Origin: Gelidibacter maritimus | GTDB lineage: Bacteria; Bacteroidota; Bacteroidia; Flavobacteriales; Flavobacteriaceae | Length of the DNA: 64,000 bases | NCBI RefSeq assembly: GCF_014062315.1 | Contig: NZ_JACGLT010000010.1 | Coordinates: 75,781-139,780, forward strand | Direction of reading: 5' to 3' | Shown: positions 18,791 through 27,643 of the stretch, piece by piece | Position numbering within the stretch: the stretch's first letter is position 1 | Layout: each line of letters starts with the position of its first letter | The notes under the pieces: generated by a model | The model's input: the letters and a program-made list of their open reading frames with translations, nothing else | Told to the model about the DNA's origin: nothing | Database searches by the model: none | Translations under genes and position numbers: made by a program

Positions 18791-19912
18791 ATGATTACAA
18801 TTAAAGAAGCAAGTTCACCAAAGGATTTAAAGGCATTTGTAAAATTTCCCTTTGAACTTTACAAAGACTCCAACAATTGGGTCCCTCCTATTATCAAGCA
18901 GGAAATGGAAACCTTCAATAAAAAGAAGAACCCTATATTTAATGATGCTGAAGCTACCTTTTTTTTAGCTTACAGAAACAATGAGATTGTTGGTAGAGTT
19001 GCGGCAATAATAAATTGGTTGGAAGTAAATCAGCAAAAGCAGAAAAAAATGCGCTTTGGTTGGTTTGATGTCATTGACGATATTGAGGTCACCAAGGCTC
19101 TTTTGGCTAAAGTACATAATATAGGAAAAGCTCACAATCTTGACTATGTTGAAGGCCCTGTGGGTTTTTCAAACTTAGATAAAGTTGGATTACTGACTGA
19201 AGGGTACCAGTATTTGGGAAGCATGATTACCTGGTATAACTATCCTTATTATGTGGATCATTTCAAGGAGCTGGGGTACACGGATGAGAAACTATATTCT
19301 GAAAGTCGCTTTCCTTTTTCCAATGTTCATCCCGATTTCTTTCTCAAGGCTCAAGAATTGATCAAAAAACGCTACGGCGTAAAGGCATTGGGGTTCTCTA
19401 AAACAGAAGAAGTGATGCCTTACGTTGATAAAATGTTTGATCTTTTTAATCAAACTTACGCCTCTCTGTCCTCTTTTGTTGCAATAACTGACATCCAAAA
19501 GGAATATTTTAAAAAGAAATTTATCAGTTTTGTCAATCCCGAATACATCAAGTTTGTCGTGGATAAAAATGATGATTTGGTAGCTTTTGCTATTGTCATG
19601 CCTTCATTTGCTAAGGCTTTGCAAAAAGCAAAGGGTAAATTATTCCCTTTTGGCTTTAGACATATTTTGCACGCAAAAAAGCATAGCAAAGACGTTATTT
19701 TTTATTTGATAGGCATTCATCCTGAATATCAGAACAAAGGTGTTACCGCGCTTATTTTTAACGAATATTATCATGAATTCAGTAAAAAAGGCATTCAAAA
19801 TTGTATTCGTACTCCAGAATTAGAAGATAATTTAGCCATCCATCAAATTTGGAAACATTTTAAACCTAAAGTCTATAAGCGAAGAAAAACAGTGAGAAAG
19901 GATATTGAGTAA
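18791..19912 (+). CDS. GNAT-fold acyltransferase-like protein
   Basis: A 373-residue cytosolic protein. The N-terminal MITIKEASSPKDLKAFVKFP and the core FFLAYRNNEIVGRVAAIIN are typical GNAT strands. A second acetyl-CoA-binding-like segment appears near residue 310 (YLIGIHPEYQNKGVTALIF). It therefore looks like a duplicated or enlarged GNAT domain. Homologues occur across Bacteroidota without an assigned substrate. It is co-transcribed with the upstream barrel protein (9 bp gap). The terminator hairpin about 80 bp downstream is shared with the convergent oxoamine synthase. Confidence 0.72.
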   Translation: MITIKEASSPKDLKAFVKFPFELYKDSNNWVPPIIKQEMETFNKKKNPIFNDAEATFFLAYRNNEIVGRVAAIINWLEVNQQKQKKMRFGWFDVIDDIEVTKALLAKVHNIGKAHNLDYVEGPVGFSNLDKVGLLTEGYQYLGSMITWYNYPYYVDHFKELGYTDEKLYSESRFPFSNVHPDFFLKAQELIKKRYGVKALGFSKTEEVMPYVDKMFDLFNQTYASLSSFVAITDIQKEYFKKKFISFVNPEYIKFVVDKNDDLVAFAIVMPSFAKALQKAKGKLFPFGFRHILHAKKHSKDVIFYLIGIHPEYQNKGVTALIFNEYYHEFSKKGIQNCIRTPELEDNLAIHQIWKHFKPKVYKRRKTVRKDIE

Positions 19913-19989
19913 TCACATCCCACATTAGAAAATACTCCATATCAAAAATGTACCCAGAGATTGGACGATACTTGAGCTCATAAAACCAA

Positions 19990-20015
19990 AAATCCCAATT
20001 GTTAAATTGGGATTT
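19990..20015. terminator. Bidirectional terminator hairpin
   Basis: The perfect stem AAATCCCAATT / AATTGGGATTT with a 4-nt loop lies between two convergent genes, with A/T-rich flanks on both sides. Confidence 0.75.
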
Positions 20016-20041
20016 GAAGTTTTATATTTTCAGTGTTCAGT

Positions 20042-21301
20042 TTATTCACCCATCGCTGCTGCAACAGTTGCGGATAATCTTTTGTAGGTTCCATTTTCCA
20101 AACGGGTTCTAATCGCATCAAAAGCATCTAAAGTTTCATTGATATCATCAATGTCGTGCGTTGCTGTTGGAATCATTCGGAGTAAAATTAATCCTTTAGG
20201 AATAACTGGATAAACCACAATAGAACAGAAAATTCCGTGATTTTCACGTAAATCCTTGACCAAAGCCATCGCTTCAGGAATACTTCCTTTTAGATATACT
20301 GGCGTGACACAACTTTGTGTCGTTCCAATATCAAATCCGCGTTTTTTGAGACCAGATTGTAAAGCGTTGGTGTTTTCCCAAAGCTTTTCTTTCATTTCTG
20401 GCATGGTTCTCAACATTTCCAAACGTTTGCGCGCACCAACTACCAATTGCATCTGTAGTGATTTAGCGAACATTTGTGAACGCAGGTTATATTTTAAATA
20501 ATCGATAATTTCTTGATCTGCAGCAATAAAAGCACCAGTACTTGCAAGGGACTTCGCAAAAGTTGCAAAGTACACATCAATACCATCTTGAACGCCTTGC
20601 TCCTCTCCTGCTCCAGCACCTGTTTTACCGAGTGTTCCAAAGCCGTGAGCATCATCCACTAAAAAACGGAAGTTGAATTTTTCTTTAAGCGCTACAATTT
20701 CTTTCAAACGACCTTGCTCACCACGCATTCCAAAAACACCTTCCGATATAACCAATATACCACCGCCGGTCTGTTCTGCCATTTTTGTAGCACGTTCCAA
20801 GTTCTTTTCCAGACTTTCTATATCATTGTGCTTATAGGTAAAACGTTTTCCCATATGCAAACGAACCCCATCAATTATACATGCATGGGAGTCCACATCA
20901 TAAACAATAATATCATCTTTTGCAACCAAGGCATCAATGGTGGATACCATACCTTGATATCCGAAATTTAGAAGATACGCAGCTTCCTTATCAACAAACT
21001 CCGCCAACTCATTCTGTAAAGTTTCATGAAGTTCAGTATGTCCAGACATCATACGTGCTCCCATTGGGTAGGCTGAACCGTAATCTTTTGCAGCCTGGGC
21101 ATCCGTCTTTCGAACTTCAGGATGGTTTGCCAAGCCTAAATAATCATTGATACTCCATGTAATTACATCTTTATCACGGAATTTCATGCGATTTGAGATC
21201 TGGCCTTCCAATTTTGGAAATACAAAATAGCCTTCAGCTTGAGAAGCCCATTTTCCAAGAGGACCTTTATCTCTATAAATTTTATCAAATAAGTCTTTCA
21301 T
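20042..21301 (-). CDS. capB: Alpha-oxoamine synthase, probable cysteate acyl-ACP transferase (CapB-type)
   Basis: A 419-residue PLP enzyme of the serine palmitoyltransferase / AONS / KBL family. It has DDAHG at 216-220 and the PLP lysine at Lys250 in TFAKSLASTG. The N-terminal region GYFVFPKLEG and the very high apparent similarity to the flavobacterial subgroup point to the enzyme that condenses an acyl thioester with cysteate to make 3-ketocapnine, the sulfonolipid base. The gene upstream is a cysteate-synthase-like PLP protein, which supports this over a sphingolipid or biotin role. Serine palmitoyltransferase activity remains the main alternative. It has its own promoter box and a leader of about 95 nt. 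Confidence 0.75.
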   Translation of the reverse strand: MKDLFDKIYRDKGPLGKWASQAEGYFVFPKLEGQISNRMKFRDKDVITWSINDYLGLANHPEVRKTDAQAAKDYGSAYPMGARMMSGHTELHETLQNELAEFVDKEAAYLLNFGYQGMVSTIDALVAKDDIIVYDVDSHACIIDGVRLHMGKRFTYKHNDIESLEKNLERATKMAEQTGGGILVISEGVFGMRGEQGRLKEIVALKEKFNFRFLVDDAHGFGTLGKTGAGAGEEQGVQDGIDVYFATFAKSLASTGAFIAADQEIIDYLKYNLRSQMFAKSLQMQLVVGARKRLEMLRTMPEMKEKLWENTNALQSGLKKRGFDIGTTQSCVTPVYLKGSIPEAMALVKDLRENHGIFCSIVVYPVIPKGLILLRMIPTATHDIDDINETLDAFDAIRTRLENGTYKRLSATVAAAMGE

Positions 21302-21404
21302 GTATTGTTACTGTTTTTAGGACATACGCAGCCTTTTCAACGAACTTTGGTGATAGTTCATGAACAATGGCGTCATCATCTTCGATTAGCTTAATTAGTT
21401 TGGA

Positions 21405-21412
21405 CAAAATTA
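21405..21412 (-). promoter_or_regulatory. Bacteroidota -7 box for the oxoamine synthase gene
   Basis: TAATTTTG on the minus strand lies 103 bp upstream of the start and downstream of the terminator of the preceding gene. Confidence 0.45.
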
Positions 21413-21473
21413 ACCAAATATCTTTTCATAGCATAATTAAGTTATAAACCGCTGTTTATAAGATTTTATAATA

Positions 21474-21511
21474 CAAAAAATCCTACAACTAAAGCCATGA
21501 AGTTATAGGAT
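21474..21511 (-). terminator. Intrinsic terminator of the PLP synthase gene
   Basis: On the minus strand ATCCTATAACT pairs with AGTTGTAGGAT (one mismatch) and is followed by six T residues. It lies about 18 bp after the stop codon at 21529. Confidence 0.8.
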
Positions 21512-21528
21512 TGTATATGTAATTTTAG

Positions 21529-22569
21529 TTATTTTATATATTGAATAGTTTCTATTGTAGAAACTTTTTTACTGTCAAAAAAGCCTTGTTCGTCCATCCA
21601 TTTATCGCTATATATCTTACTCATATAACGCGACCCATGGTCTGGAAAAATGGCTACTACCTTATCACCCGGTTTAAATTCACCGCCTTCATTTAGTTGT
21701 TTTATGGCTTGCATAGCAGCACCACTAGTATAACCAACAAACAAGCCTTCAGTACTAGAAATCTCCCTTGCAGAGTGGGCACTTTCTTCATCCGTCACTT
21801 TCACAAATTCATCAATAACATCAAAATCAGTGGCTGTCGGAATTAAATTTTTCCCTAATCCTTCAATTCGGTATGGGTAAATTTCATCATGGTCAAACTC
21901 TCGAGTTTCATGATATTTTTTCAAGACTGAACCATAAGCATCCACCCCGATAATCTTTATATCTGGATTTTGCTCCTTCAGGTATTTTGCAGTTCCTGAA
22001 ATAGTGCCTCCAGTGCCACTACAAGCTATCAAATGTGTAATTTTTCCTTCTGTTTGCTCCCAAATTTCTGGACCAGTACTATTATAATGTGCATCAATAT
22101 TAAGCTGGTTGAAATACTGATTGATATATACAGAGCCTTTTGTTTCTTCGTGCAGTCGTTTGGCAACTTCATAATAAGATCTTGGATCATCTGCACTAAC
22201 ATGTGCAGGACACACATAAACCTGTGCACCCATTGATTTGAGCATGTCAATTTTATCGGCTGATGATTTTGAACTTACCGCCAAAATACATTTGTACCCT
22301 TTTATGATACTCACCATGGCAATACTAAAACCTGTATTTCCGGAGGTGGTCTCAATTATGGTATCTCCTGGCGTTAGGATTCCTTGCCTCTCCGCCTCTT
22401 CTATAATGTGGAGTGCAATGCGGTCTTTTGAAGAGTGACCTGGATTGAAAGCCTCTACTTTGGCATAAAAATCACCATCATAGTCGGCTGTCATTCTGTT
22501 TAATTTGATAAGTGGCGTATTCCCTATGAGTTGCAATACGTTATCAAATACCTGAATATTTTTCTTCAT
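21529..22569 (-). CDS. capA: PLP-dependent cysteine/cysteate synthase family protein (CapA-type)
   Basis: A 346-residue fold-type II PLP enzyme. Lys48 in NPGHSSKDR binds PLP, TSGNTG (75-80) holds the substrate carboxylate, and GTGGT (185-189) grips the PLP phosphate. This is the CysK/cystathionine-synthase family. Because the next gene on the strand is an oxoamine synthase of the capnine type, I infer a cysteate synthase (phosphoserine plus sulfite to cysteate). Ordinary O-acetylserine sulfhydrylase or cystathionine beta-synthase cannot be ruled out. No CBS domains follow and no cysE is adjacent. Confidence 0.7.
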   Translation of the reverse strand: MKKNIQVFDNVLQLIGNTPLIKLNRMTADYDGDFYAKVEAFNPGHSSKDRIALHIIEEAERQGILTPGDTIIETTSGNTGFSIAMVSIIKGYKCILAVSSKSSADKIDMLKSMGAQVYVCPAHVSADDPRSYYEVAKRLHEETKGSVYINQYFNQLNIDAHYNSTGPEIWEQTEGKITHLIACSGTGGTISGTAKYLKEQNPDIKIIGVDAYGSVLKKYHETREFDHDEIYPYRIEGLGKNLIPTATDFDVIDEFVKVTDEESAHSAREISSTEGLFVGYTSGAAMQAIKQLNEGGEFKPGDKVVAIFPDHGSRYMSKIYSDKWMDEQGFFDSKKVSTIETIQYIK

Positions 22570-22617
22570 AAATGCTATTTATCAATTACAATTTAGAAAA
22601 TGTAATTTAAAACCTTG

Positions 22618-22625
22618 CAAAAATA
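22618..22625 (-). promoter_or_regulatory. Bacteroidota -7 box for the CapA-type gene
   Basis: TATTTTTG on the minus strand sits in the 71-bp gap to the upstream peptidase gene, so the CapA-type gene has its own promoter. Confidence 0.5.
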
Positions 22626-22640
22626 CGGATTTTTTTCGAT

Positions 22641-24701
22641 TTAGGCATCAATATTCTCTAAATCTAACAAAAAGGCATACTCCTCAGCATCCTCCCTTAA
22701 GGCTTCAAAACGCCCAGAAGCCCCACCATGTCCAGCTTTCATGTTAGTTTTTAAAAGTAATTTGTTACTGTCGGTTTTAAAGGCTCTTAACTTGGCCACC
22801 CATTTGGCAGGTTCCCAATATTGTACCTGAGAGTCATGAAGCCCAGTGGTGACTAAAATATGAGGATAATCTTGTTTTTTCACATTATCATAGGGCGAAT
22901 ACGTCTTCATATAGTCGTAAAATGCTTTGTCATTTGGATTTCCCCATTCGTCATATTCGCCTGTGGTTAGCGGTATGGTATCATCCAGCATTGTCGTCAA
23001 TACATCTACAAATGGCACTGCTGCAATTACACCTTTATAAAGTTCTGGTGCCATGTTAATAACAGCTCCAATCAACAATCCCCCTGCACTTCCACCTAAG
23101 GCATACAAATGATCAGGAGACGTGTAATTTTTAGCGATCACATATTTAGAGCAGGCGATAAAATCGGTGAACGTATTTTTCTTCTGCATAAGTTTCCCTT
23201 CCTCATACCACCTGCGCCCTAAATATTCTCCACCCCTTACGTGTGCAATGGCGTACACAAAGCCTCGGTCTAATAAGCTTAATCGAATACTCGAAAAATA
23301 CGGGTCTATAGTATGTCCATAAGAACCATAAGCATATAACAGTACGGGATTTGTACCATCTTTTTTGATGCCTTTTTTATAAACCATGGAAATAGGCACT
23401 TTTGTACCATCGTCGGCAGTTGCCCACACACGTTCAGAAGCATAATTATTCTTATCAAAATTGGGATCTAAAACCTCCTGTTCCTTAAGAATGGTTTTTT
23501 CTTTTGTCACCATATTAAAGTCGATACTGGATGACGGAGTAGTCATGGCATTATAACCATACCTTAGGATATCCGTATCAAACTCAACGTTGGTGGAGGT
23601 GTAAGCAGTGTAAGTTTCATTATTAAAGGGGAGGTAATAATCTTCCGTACCATCCCATCTTTTGATGCGAATATGGTTCAGTCCATTTGAACGTTCGCTA
23701 ATGACCAAGAAGTTTTTAAAAATATCGATATCCTCGAGCAAAACATCATCTCTATGAGGAATAATTTCCGTCCAATACATCAATTTAGTCTGCTCTTCAG
23801 CTGTTTTCATCAATTTAAAATTGACCGCACCATCGGCATTGGTCACGATATAAAATTGGTCTTTATAATGGGCTATACTATATTCCAATCCTCTGATACG
23901 TTCCTGAAAAATCTTAAAATCAGCATCAGGTGTATCGGCATTTAAGATATAATACTCGTTGGTCATGGTACTGTAACAAGCAATAATCAAATATTTTTTT
24001 GATTTCGATTTATAAATAGTCACTCCAAAAGTATCATCTTCTTCATAAAAAACAAGCGTATCATCTGCAGAAGCGCTACCCAATTGATGCTTGAAAACCT
24101 TATCTGAACGCAGTGTTTTTCCGTCTTTAACCGTGTAGAACAAGGTTTTATTATCGTTAGCCCAAGTGGCAGAACCAGTGGTATTTTCAATAGCGTCAGA
24201 AAATGTTTCATCGGTAAGTAAACTTTTGATTTGCAGTGTGTAATTACGTCTTCCAATGGTATCCACACCAAAAGCAATCATGGTATTATCGGGACTCACA
24301 CTCAAACCTACCAATTTAAAATAATCGTGTCCTTCAGCCATCACATTGCAATCAAAAAGCAACTCTTCGGGATTCTCTAAAGTATCCTTCTTTCGGAGAT
24401 AAATTGGATAATCTTTTCCAATTTCATATCTCACTATATACCAATACCCGTTATATTTATAAGGCACCGACTGGTCGTCTTCCTTAATTCTGGCCTTCAT
24501 TTCTTCAAAAAGCGAATTTTCAAAACTCTTATATTTTGAAGTGACCGCCTCATAGTAATCATTCTCTGCATTGAGATAGGCAATGACGTCCTGGTTTTCT
24601 CTGTCATTTAACCAGAAGTAATCGTCTTGGCGCTCATCGTTATGAGCGATCAGTGTTTTAGGAATTAGATTTGCTTTTGGCGGCTGAATGTTTGGTATCA
24701 T
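22641..24701 (-). CDS. ptrB: Oligopeptidase B (S9A serine peptidase)
   Basis: A 686-residue peptidase, the same length as E. coli PtrB. The N-terminal half is the beta-propeller gate. The C-terminal alpha/beta-hydrolase has the triad Ser538 in GGSAGG, Asp623 in LHDSQV and His658 in AGHGG. The stretch LTTGEYDEWGNPND is characteristic of oligopeptidase B. It cleaves short peptides after basic residues. No signal peptide is present, so it is cytosolic or released only on lysis. It has its own promoter and is not obviously linked to its neighbours in function. Confidence 0.93.
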   Translation of the reverse strand: MIPNIQPPKANLIPKTLIAHNDERQDDYFWLNDRENQDVIAYLNAENDYYEAVTSKYKSFENSLFEEMKARIKEDDQSVPYKYNGYWYIVRYEIGKDYPIYLRKKDTLENPEELLFDCNVMAEGHDYFKLVGLSVSPDNTMIAFGVDTIGRRNYTLQIKSLLTDETFSDAIENTTGSATWANDNKTLFYTVKDGKTLRSDKVFKHQLGSASADDTLVFYEEDDTFGVTIYKSKSKKYLIIACYSTMTNEYYILNADTPDADFKIFQERIRGLEYSIAHYKDQFYIVTNADGAVNFKLMKTAEEQTKLMYWTEIIPHRDDVLLEDIDIFKNFLVISERSNGLNHIRIKRWDGTEDYYLPFNNETYTAYTSTNVEFDTDILRYGYNAMTTPSSSIDFNMVTKEKTILKEQEVLDPNFDKNNYASERVWATADDGTKVPISMVYKKGIKKDGTNPVLLYAYGSYGHTIDPYFSSIRLSLLDRGFVYAIAHVRGGEYLGRRWYEEGKLMQKKNTFTDFIACSKYVIAKNYTSPDHLYALGGSAGGLLIGAVINMAPELYKGVIAAVPFVDVLTTMLDDTIPLTTGEYDEWGNPNDKAFYDYMKTYSPYDNVKKQDYPHILVTTGLHDSQVQYWEPAKWVAKLRAFKTDSNKLLLKTNMKAGHGGASGRFEALREDAEEYAFLLDLENIDA

Positions 24702-24724
24702 TTCATCTGTTTTAAATCGGATTG

Positions 24725-24732
24725 CAAAAATA
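24725..24732 (-). promoter_or_regulatory. Bacteroidota -7 box for ptrB
   Basis: TATTTTTG on the minus strand lies 24 bp upstream of the ptrB start. Confidence 0.5.
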
Positions 24733-24847
24733 CCATTTTAAAGAAGAGACGGCAAAGCGAAACCATAAAGATGCAGTTTAACTATTTTAAAAATCCATTT
24801 AAAAAATTAAAGACCGCTAAGACTTAGAAGCTGTCTAAATCTTTTTT

Positions 24848-24855
24848 TAACTTTG
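24848..24855 (+). promoter_or_regulatory. Bacteroidota -7 box for ybaB
   Basis: TAACTTTG lies 24 bp upstream of the YbaB start codon. Confidence 0.55.
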
Positions 24856-24878
24856 TTTAAAATTTAAAACTGAAGAAT

Positions 24879-25202
24879 ATGTTTGGAGATATGATGGGCA
24901 TGATGAACAAGCTCAAAGAGACCCAGAAAAAAGTTGAAGAAACTAAAGAGCGTTTAAACCATGTTATGCTTGATGAGCAAAGTAGCGATGGAAAGCTAAA
25001 AGTAACATTAACGGCCAACAGAACGATAAAATCTATTGCTATTGATGATGAATTATTGCAGGACAAAGAAATGCTTGAAGATTATTTGATTCTGACCTTA
25101 AATAACGCGATTGAAAAGGCCACCGGCGTCAACGAAGCAGAGCTCGCCGCTGTAGCAAAGGACGGCATGCCGAATATCCCTGGATTGGATATGTTTAAAT
25201 AA
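24879..25202 (+). CDS. YbaB/EbfC family nucleoid-associated protein
   Basis: A 107-residue protein with the YbaB/EbfC fold. Its N-terminal helix ([20 protein letters not shown]) is followed by the strand region [20 protein letters not shown] and a C-terminal helix. YbaB-type proteins form DNA-binding dimers. The usual dnaX-recR neighbours are missing here. It is convergent with a GT2 gene only 20 bp away. Confidence 0.88.
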   Translation: MFGDMMGMMNKLKETQKKVEETKERLNHVMLDEQSSDGKLKVTLTANRTIKSIAIDDELLQDKEMLEDYLILTLNNAIEKATGVNEAELAAVAKDGMPNIPGLDMFK

Positions 25203-25222
25203 CCAATATTTTTCTGAATATA

Positions 25223-26275
25223 TTATTTCAGGATCTTATTTTTTAGCTTAAATATTGGATTAGCGATTCTAAAGAAAAAATAAAACCGAGGCTCCGTTTT
25301 AAAAAGCCGTACCATAACTTGATAAGTAAGTCCGTTATAATCTTTTCCTAATAAAGAGTCCAAAGGAAACGCCTCTATAGCCGTCATTTCATTCATTCTT
25401 AGCTTTACCTCTTCAATGCTCATGGTGGATTTAAGCATTCTCATCATAGAGAAAAACACGAGCGACTGTTGTTTGGCTTTGATACGCGCTATACAGATTG
25501 GGTTGGAGGTCTTATTTTCCAAGTTTTTAAGAATAGGGTCAAAAGCCAAGGCAGCATTTTGCATATCTCTAATCAGCTTATTATAATGGCTCGGCTCTCT
25601 ATTAGTCAAGATACTTCCAGGAGTTTCTCTGTAGCGATGGGCATCCAAATGTAAGTGCGCCATTTTTTTTGCTTTTAAAAACACTCCCAAAGTAAAGGCC
25701 GCATCTTCCAAAAAGCGTCCTTCTTCAAACTCAATTCCTAAGCCATCCAGAAACTTCCGATTAATGACGTACCACCAAGCTTCATTTCGGTATGGTAAGT
25801 TGGCCACGTAATCTTCGCCAGATACAATCTCAGAGAGTTGCGGAGCCTTTGTTGAGGCCTGATTTTTTTGGTCTATTAGCGTAGCAGCATCAAATGATGG
25901 TAACGATATAAATCTTTCAGACCAAAATGTCAGAACCTCTAAATCATAATTTTCGCACGTATCAACTATGGTATTTAAACAGTTTGGAAGAAGAAAGTCA
26001 TCAGAATCCAAAAAATAGATATACTTTCCGACGGCGTGTTCAATACCACAATTTCTGGCGCTACTAAGTCCACCATTTTCTTTAGAAATAACTTTAATTT
26101 GTTGGTGTTTCTCAGCGTAGCTTTCCACAATCTCCAAACTTCCATCAGGGGATCCGTCATTAATTACGATTATTTCATGATTATTGACATCAAGCCCTTG
26201 GTTTAGCACACTGTCTAAACATTCGGCAACGTATTTTTCAACATTATAAACTGGAATAATAATACTTAACCTCAT
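25223..26275 (-). CDS. Glycosyltransferase family 2
   Basis: A 350-residue GT-A glycosyltransferase. It opens MRLSIIIPVYNVEKYVAECL, has the nucleotide-binding NDGSPDG loop near residue 40 and a DxD-type metal site in YFLDSDDF near residue 92. The C-terminal 100 residues are helical and basic and probably membrane-associated. The reaction is unknown. It stands alone with a leader of about 160 nt, away from the glycan cluster at 12-17 kb. Confidence 0.9.
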   Translation of the reverse strand: MRLSIIIPVYNVEKYVAECLDSVLNQGLDVNNHEIIVINDGSPDGSLEIVESYAEKHQQIKVISKENGGLSSARNCGIEHAVGKYIYFLDSDDFLLPNCLNTIVDTCENYDLEVLTFWSERFISLPSFDAATLIDQKNQASTKAPQLSEIVSGEDYVANLPYRNEAWWYVINRKFLDGLGIEFEEGRFLEDAAFTLGVFLKAKKMAHLHLDAHRYRETPGSILTNREPSHYNKLIRDMQNAALAFDPILKNLENKTSNPICIARIKAKQQSLVFFSMMRMLKSTMSIEEVKLRMNEMTAIEAFPLDSLLGKDYNGLTYQVMVRLFKTEPRFYFFFRIANPIFKLKNKILK

Positions 26276-26618
26276 AAATTATGTTCATTCTAAGTTCACG
26301 GCTTTGCTGCCATAAGAACATTTGAAGCTTCTCTGCTTGATATGTATAAAAATGCATCTTGGTCCAGCACTGCTGATCAAGGCCATTAGTTTGGAAGTTA
26401 CTATTCATTTTACATAAACAGCAAACATCCTGGCAAAGATAAGAATCTGAACCAACAAACAAGCTGGTTAAACTGAAAGTAAAGACAAGTTTTTTTTGTG
26501 ATAAAAGATTTTTAATCGCTAATTACCATTTTACAAAACCTCTCTATTTATCAATCTATGAATCAGCAACATACAGCTCATATTGTTAAACGCCTAAGGT
26601 TTGCTTCTTTATGTCAGG
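26276..26618. other. Intergenic region, leader of the GT2 gene
   Basis: A 343-bp stretch. I see no convincing gene. It contains a minus-strand -7 box (TATCTTTG at 26435-26442), which would give the GT2 transcript a leader of about 155 nt. The rest (26460-26618) is AT-rich without a clear hairpin. Confidence 0.5.
26435..26442 (-). promoter_or_regulatory. Bacteroidota -7 box for the GT2 gene
   Basis: TATCTTTG on the minus strand is an exact TAnnTTTG match about 160 bp upstream of the GT2 start. Confidence 0.45.
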
Positions 26619-27638
26619 TTAAGAGTTTTTTAAGACATCAAGAAACCTGTCGTGCATTTCATCTGTATAATCCAAATGTGTGACAATTCTAAGCTTACCA
26701 CCACCCATACTGCTCAATCGTATGTTTTGGTCTGCCAGTAGTTTTAGAAATTTTGTATCGTTTTTATTGTCTACTAATTCAAAAATGATAATGTTGGTTT
26801 CCACAGGCTCCACCTTTTTGATAAACTCAAGTTTTGACAATAACTGTTCTATATCTTTAGCTTTTTGATGGTCTTCAGTTATGCGCTCAATATGATGATC
26901 TAAGGCATAGAGACCAGCAGCAGCCATATAACCTACTTGGCGCATCCCTCCTCCCAGAATTTTCCGAATTCGCAATGCATTTTTCATAATCTCTTCGTCA
27001 CCAATAAGAACGGATCCTATAGGACATCCCAGGCCTTTACTCAAGCAAACTGAAATGGTATCAAAAATCTGCCCATAGTCTCGTGCAGTTTCGGGTTTTG
27101 CAATCAATGCATTCCAGATACGCGCACCATCTAGATGGTACCCCAAATTATGATCGTTACAGACTTTTCGTATGTTTTTAAGCTCTTCAAAGCTCCAACA
27201 GGAACCTCCACCTCTATTGGCGGTATTTTCAACTTCTACCAATGCGGTTAGCGGACTGTGGTAAAAATCGGGGGGATTGATTGCTTCAATTACCTGTTCC
27301 GCAGTGAACATGCCACGATTTCCTTCCAATAATTTACAAGAAATACCACTATTGAATGACGCACCGCCACCTTCGTAATGATAAATATGTGAATTATTGT
27401 CGCAAATCACCTGGTCTCCTGGAATAGTGTGAAGTTTTAAGGCTGTTTGGTTGGCCATGGTCCCTGTTGGAAAAAACAAGGCTTTCGATTTACCGAACAT
27501 ATCGGCCAAGCGCTCTTCAAGCTCATTTACGGTTGGATCTTCTTTATATACATCGTCACCAACTTGGGCACTCATCATTGCCTCCAACATGCCTTGGGTC
27601 GGCTTGGTAACAGTATCACTTCTTAAATCTATAATCAT
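26619..27638 (-). CDS. ltaE: Low-specificity L-threonine aldolase
   Basis: A 339-residue PLP enzyme that cleaves threonine/allo-threonine to glycine and acetaldehyde. The N-terminal DLRSDTVTKPT signature and the PLP-binding Lys201 in VCLSKGLGCPIGSV are intact. I start at MIIDLRSD because a longer frame would overlap the stop of the preceding metalloprotease. With this start the gap is 5 bp, indicating an operon. Confidence 0.93.
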   Translation of the reverse strand: MIIDLRSDTVTKPTQGMLEAMMSAQVGDDVYKEDPTVNELEERLADMFGKSKALFFPTGTMANQTALKLHTIPGDQVICDNNSHIYHYEGGGASFNSGISCKLLEGNRGMFTAEQVIEAINPPDFYHSPLTALVEVENTANRGGGSCWSFEELKNIRKVCNDHNLGYHLDGARIWNALIAKPETARDYGQIFDTISVCLSKGLGCPIGSVLIGDEEIMKNALRIRKILGGGMRQVGYMAAAGLYALDHHIERITEDHQKAKDIEQLLSKLEFIKKVEPVETNIIIFELVDNKNDTKFLKLLADQNIRLSSMGGGKLRIVTHLDYTDEMHDRFLDVLKNS

Positions 27639-27643
27639 CGTTG

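Noticed and set aside
21529-22569. Simple cysteine synthase (CysK) annotation
   Set aside because: Not excluded, but the neighbouring capnine-type oxoamine synthase makes cysteate synthase the better reading; kept as an alternative only.
26244-26462. A minus-strand frame of 72 codons upstream of the GT2 gene
   Set aside because: It overlaps the GT2 start and the promoter box lies inside it; composition is not protein-like.
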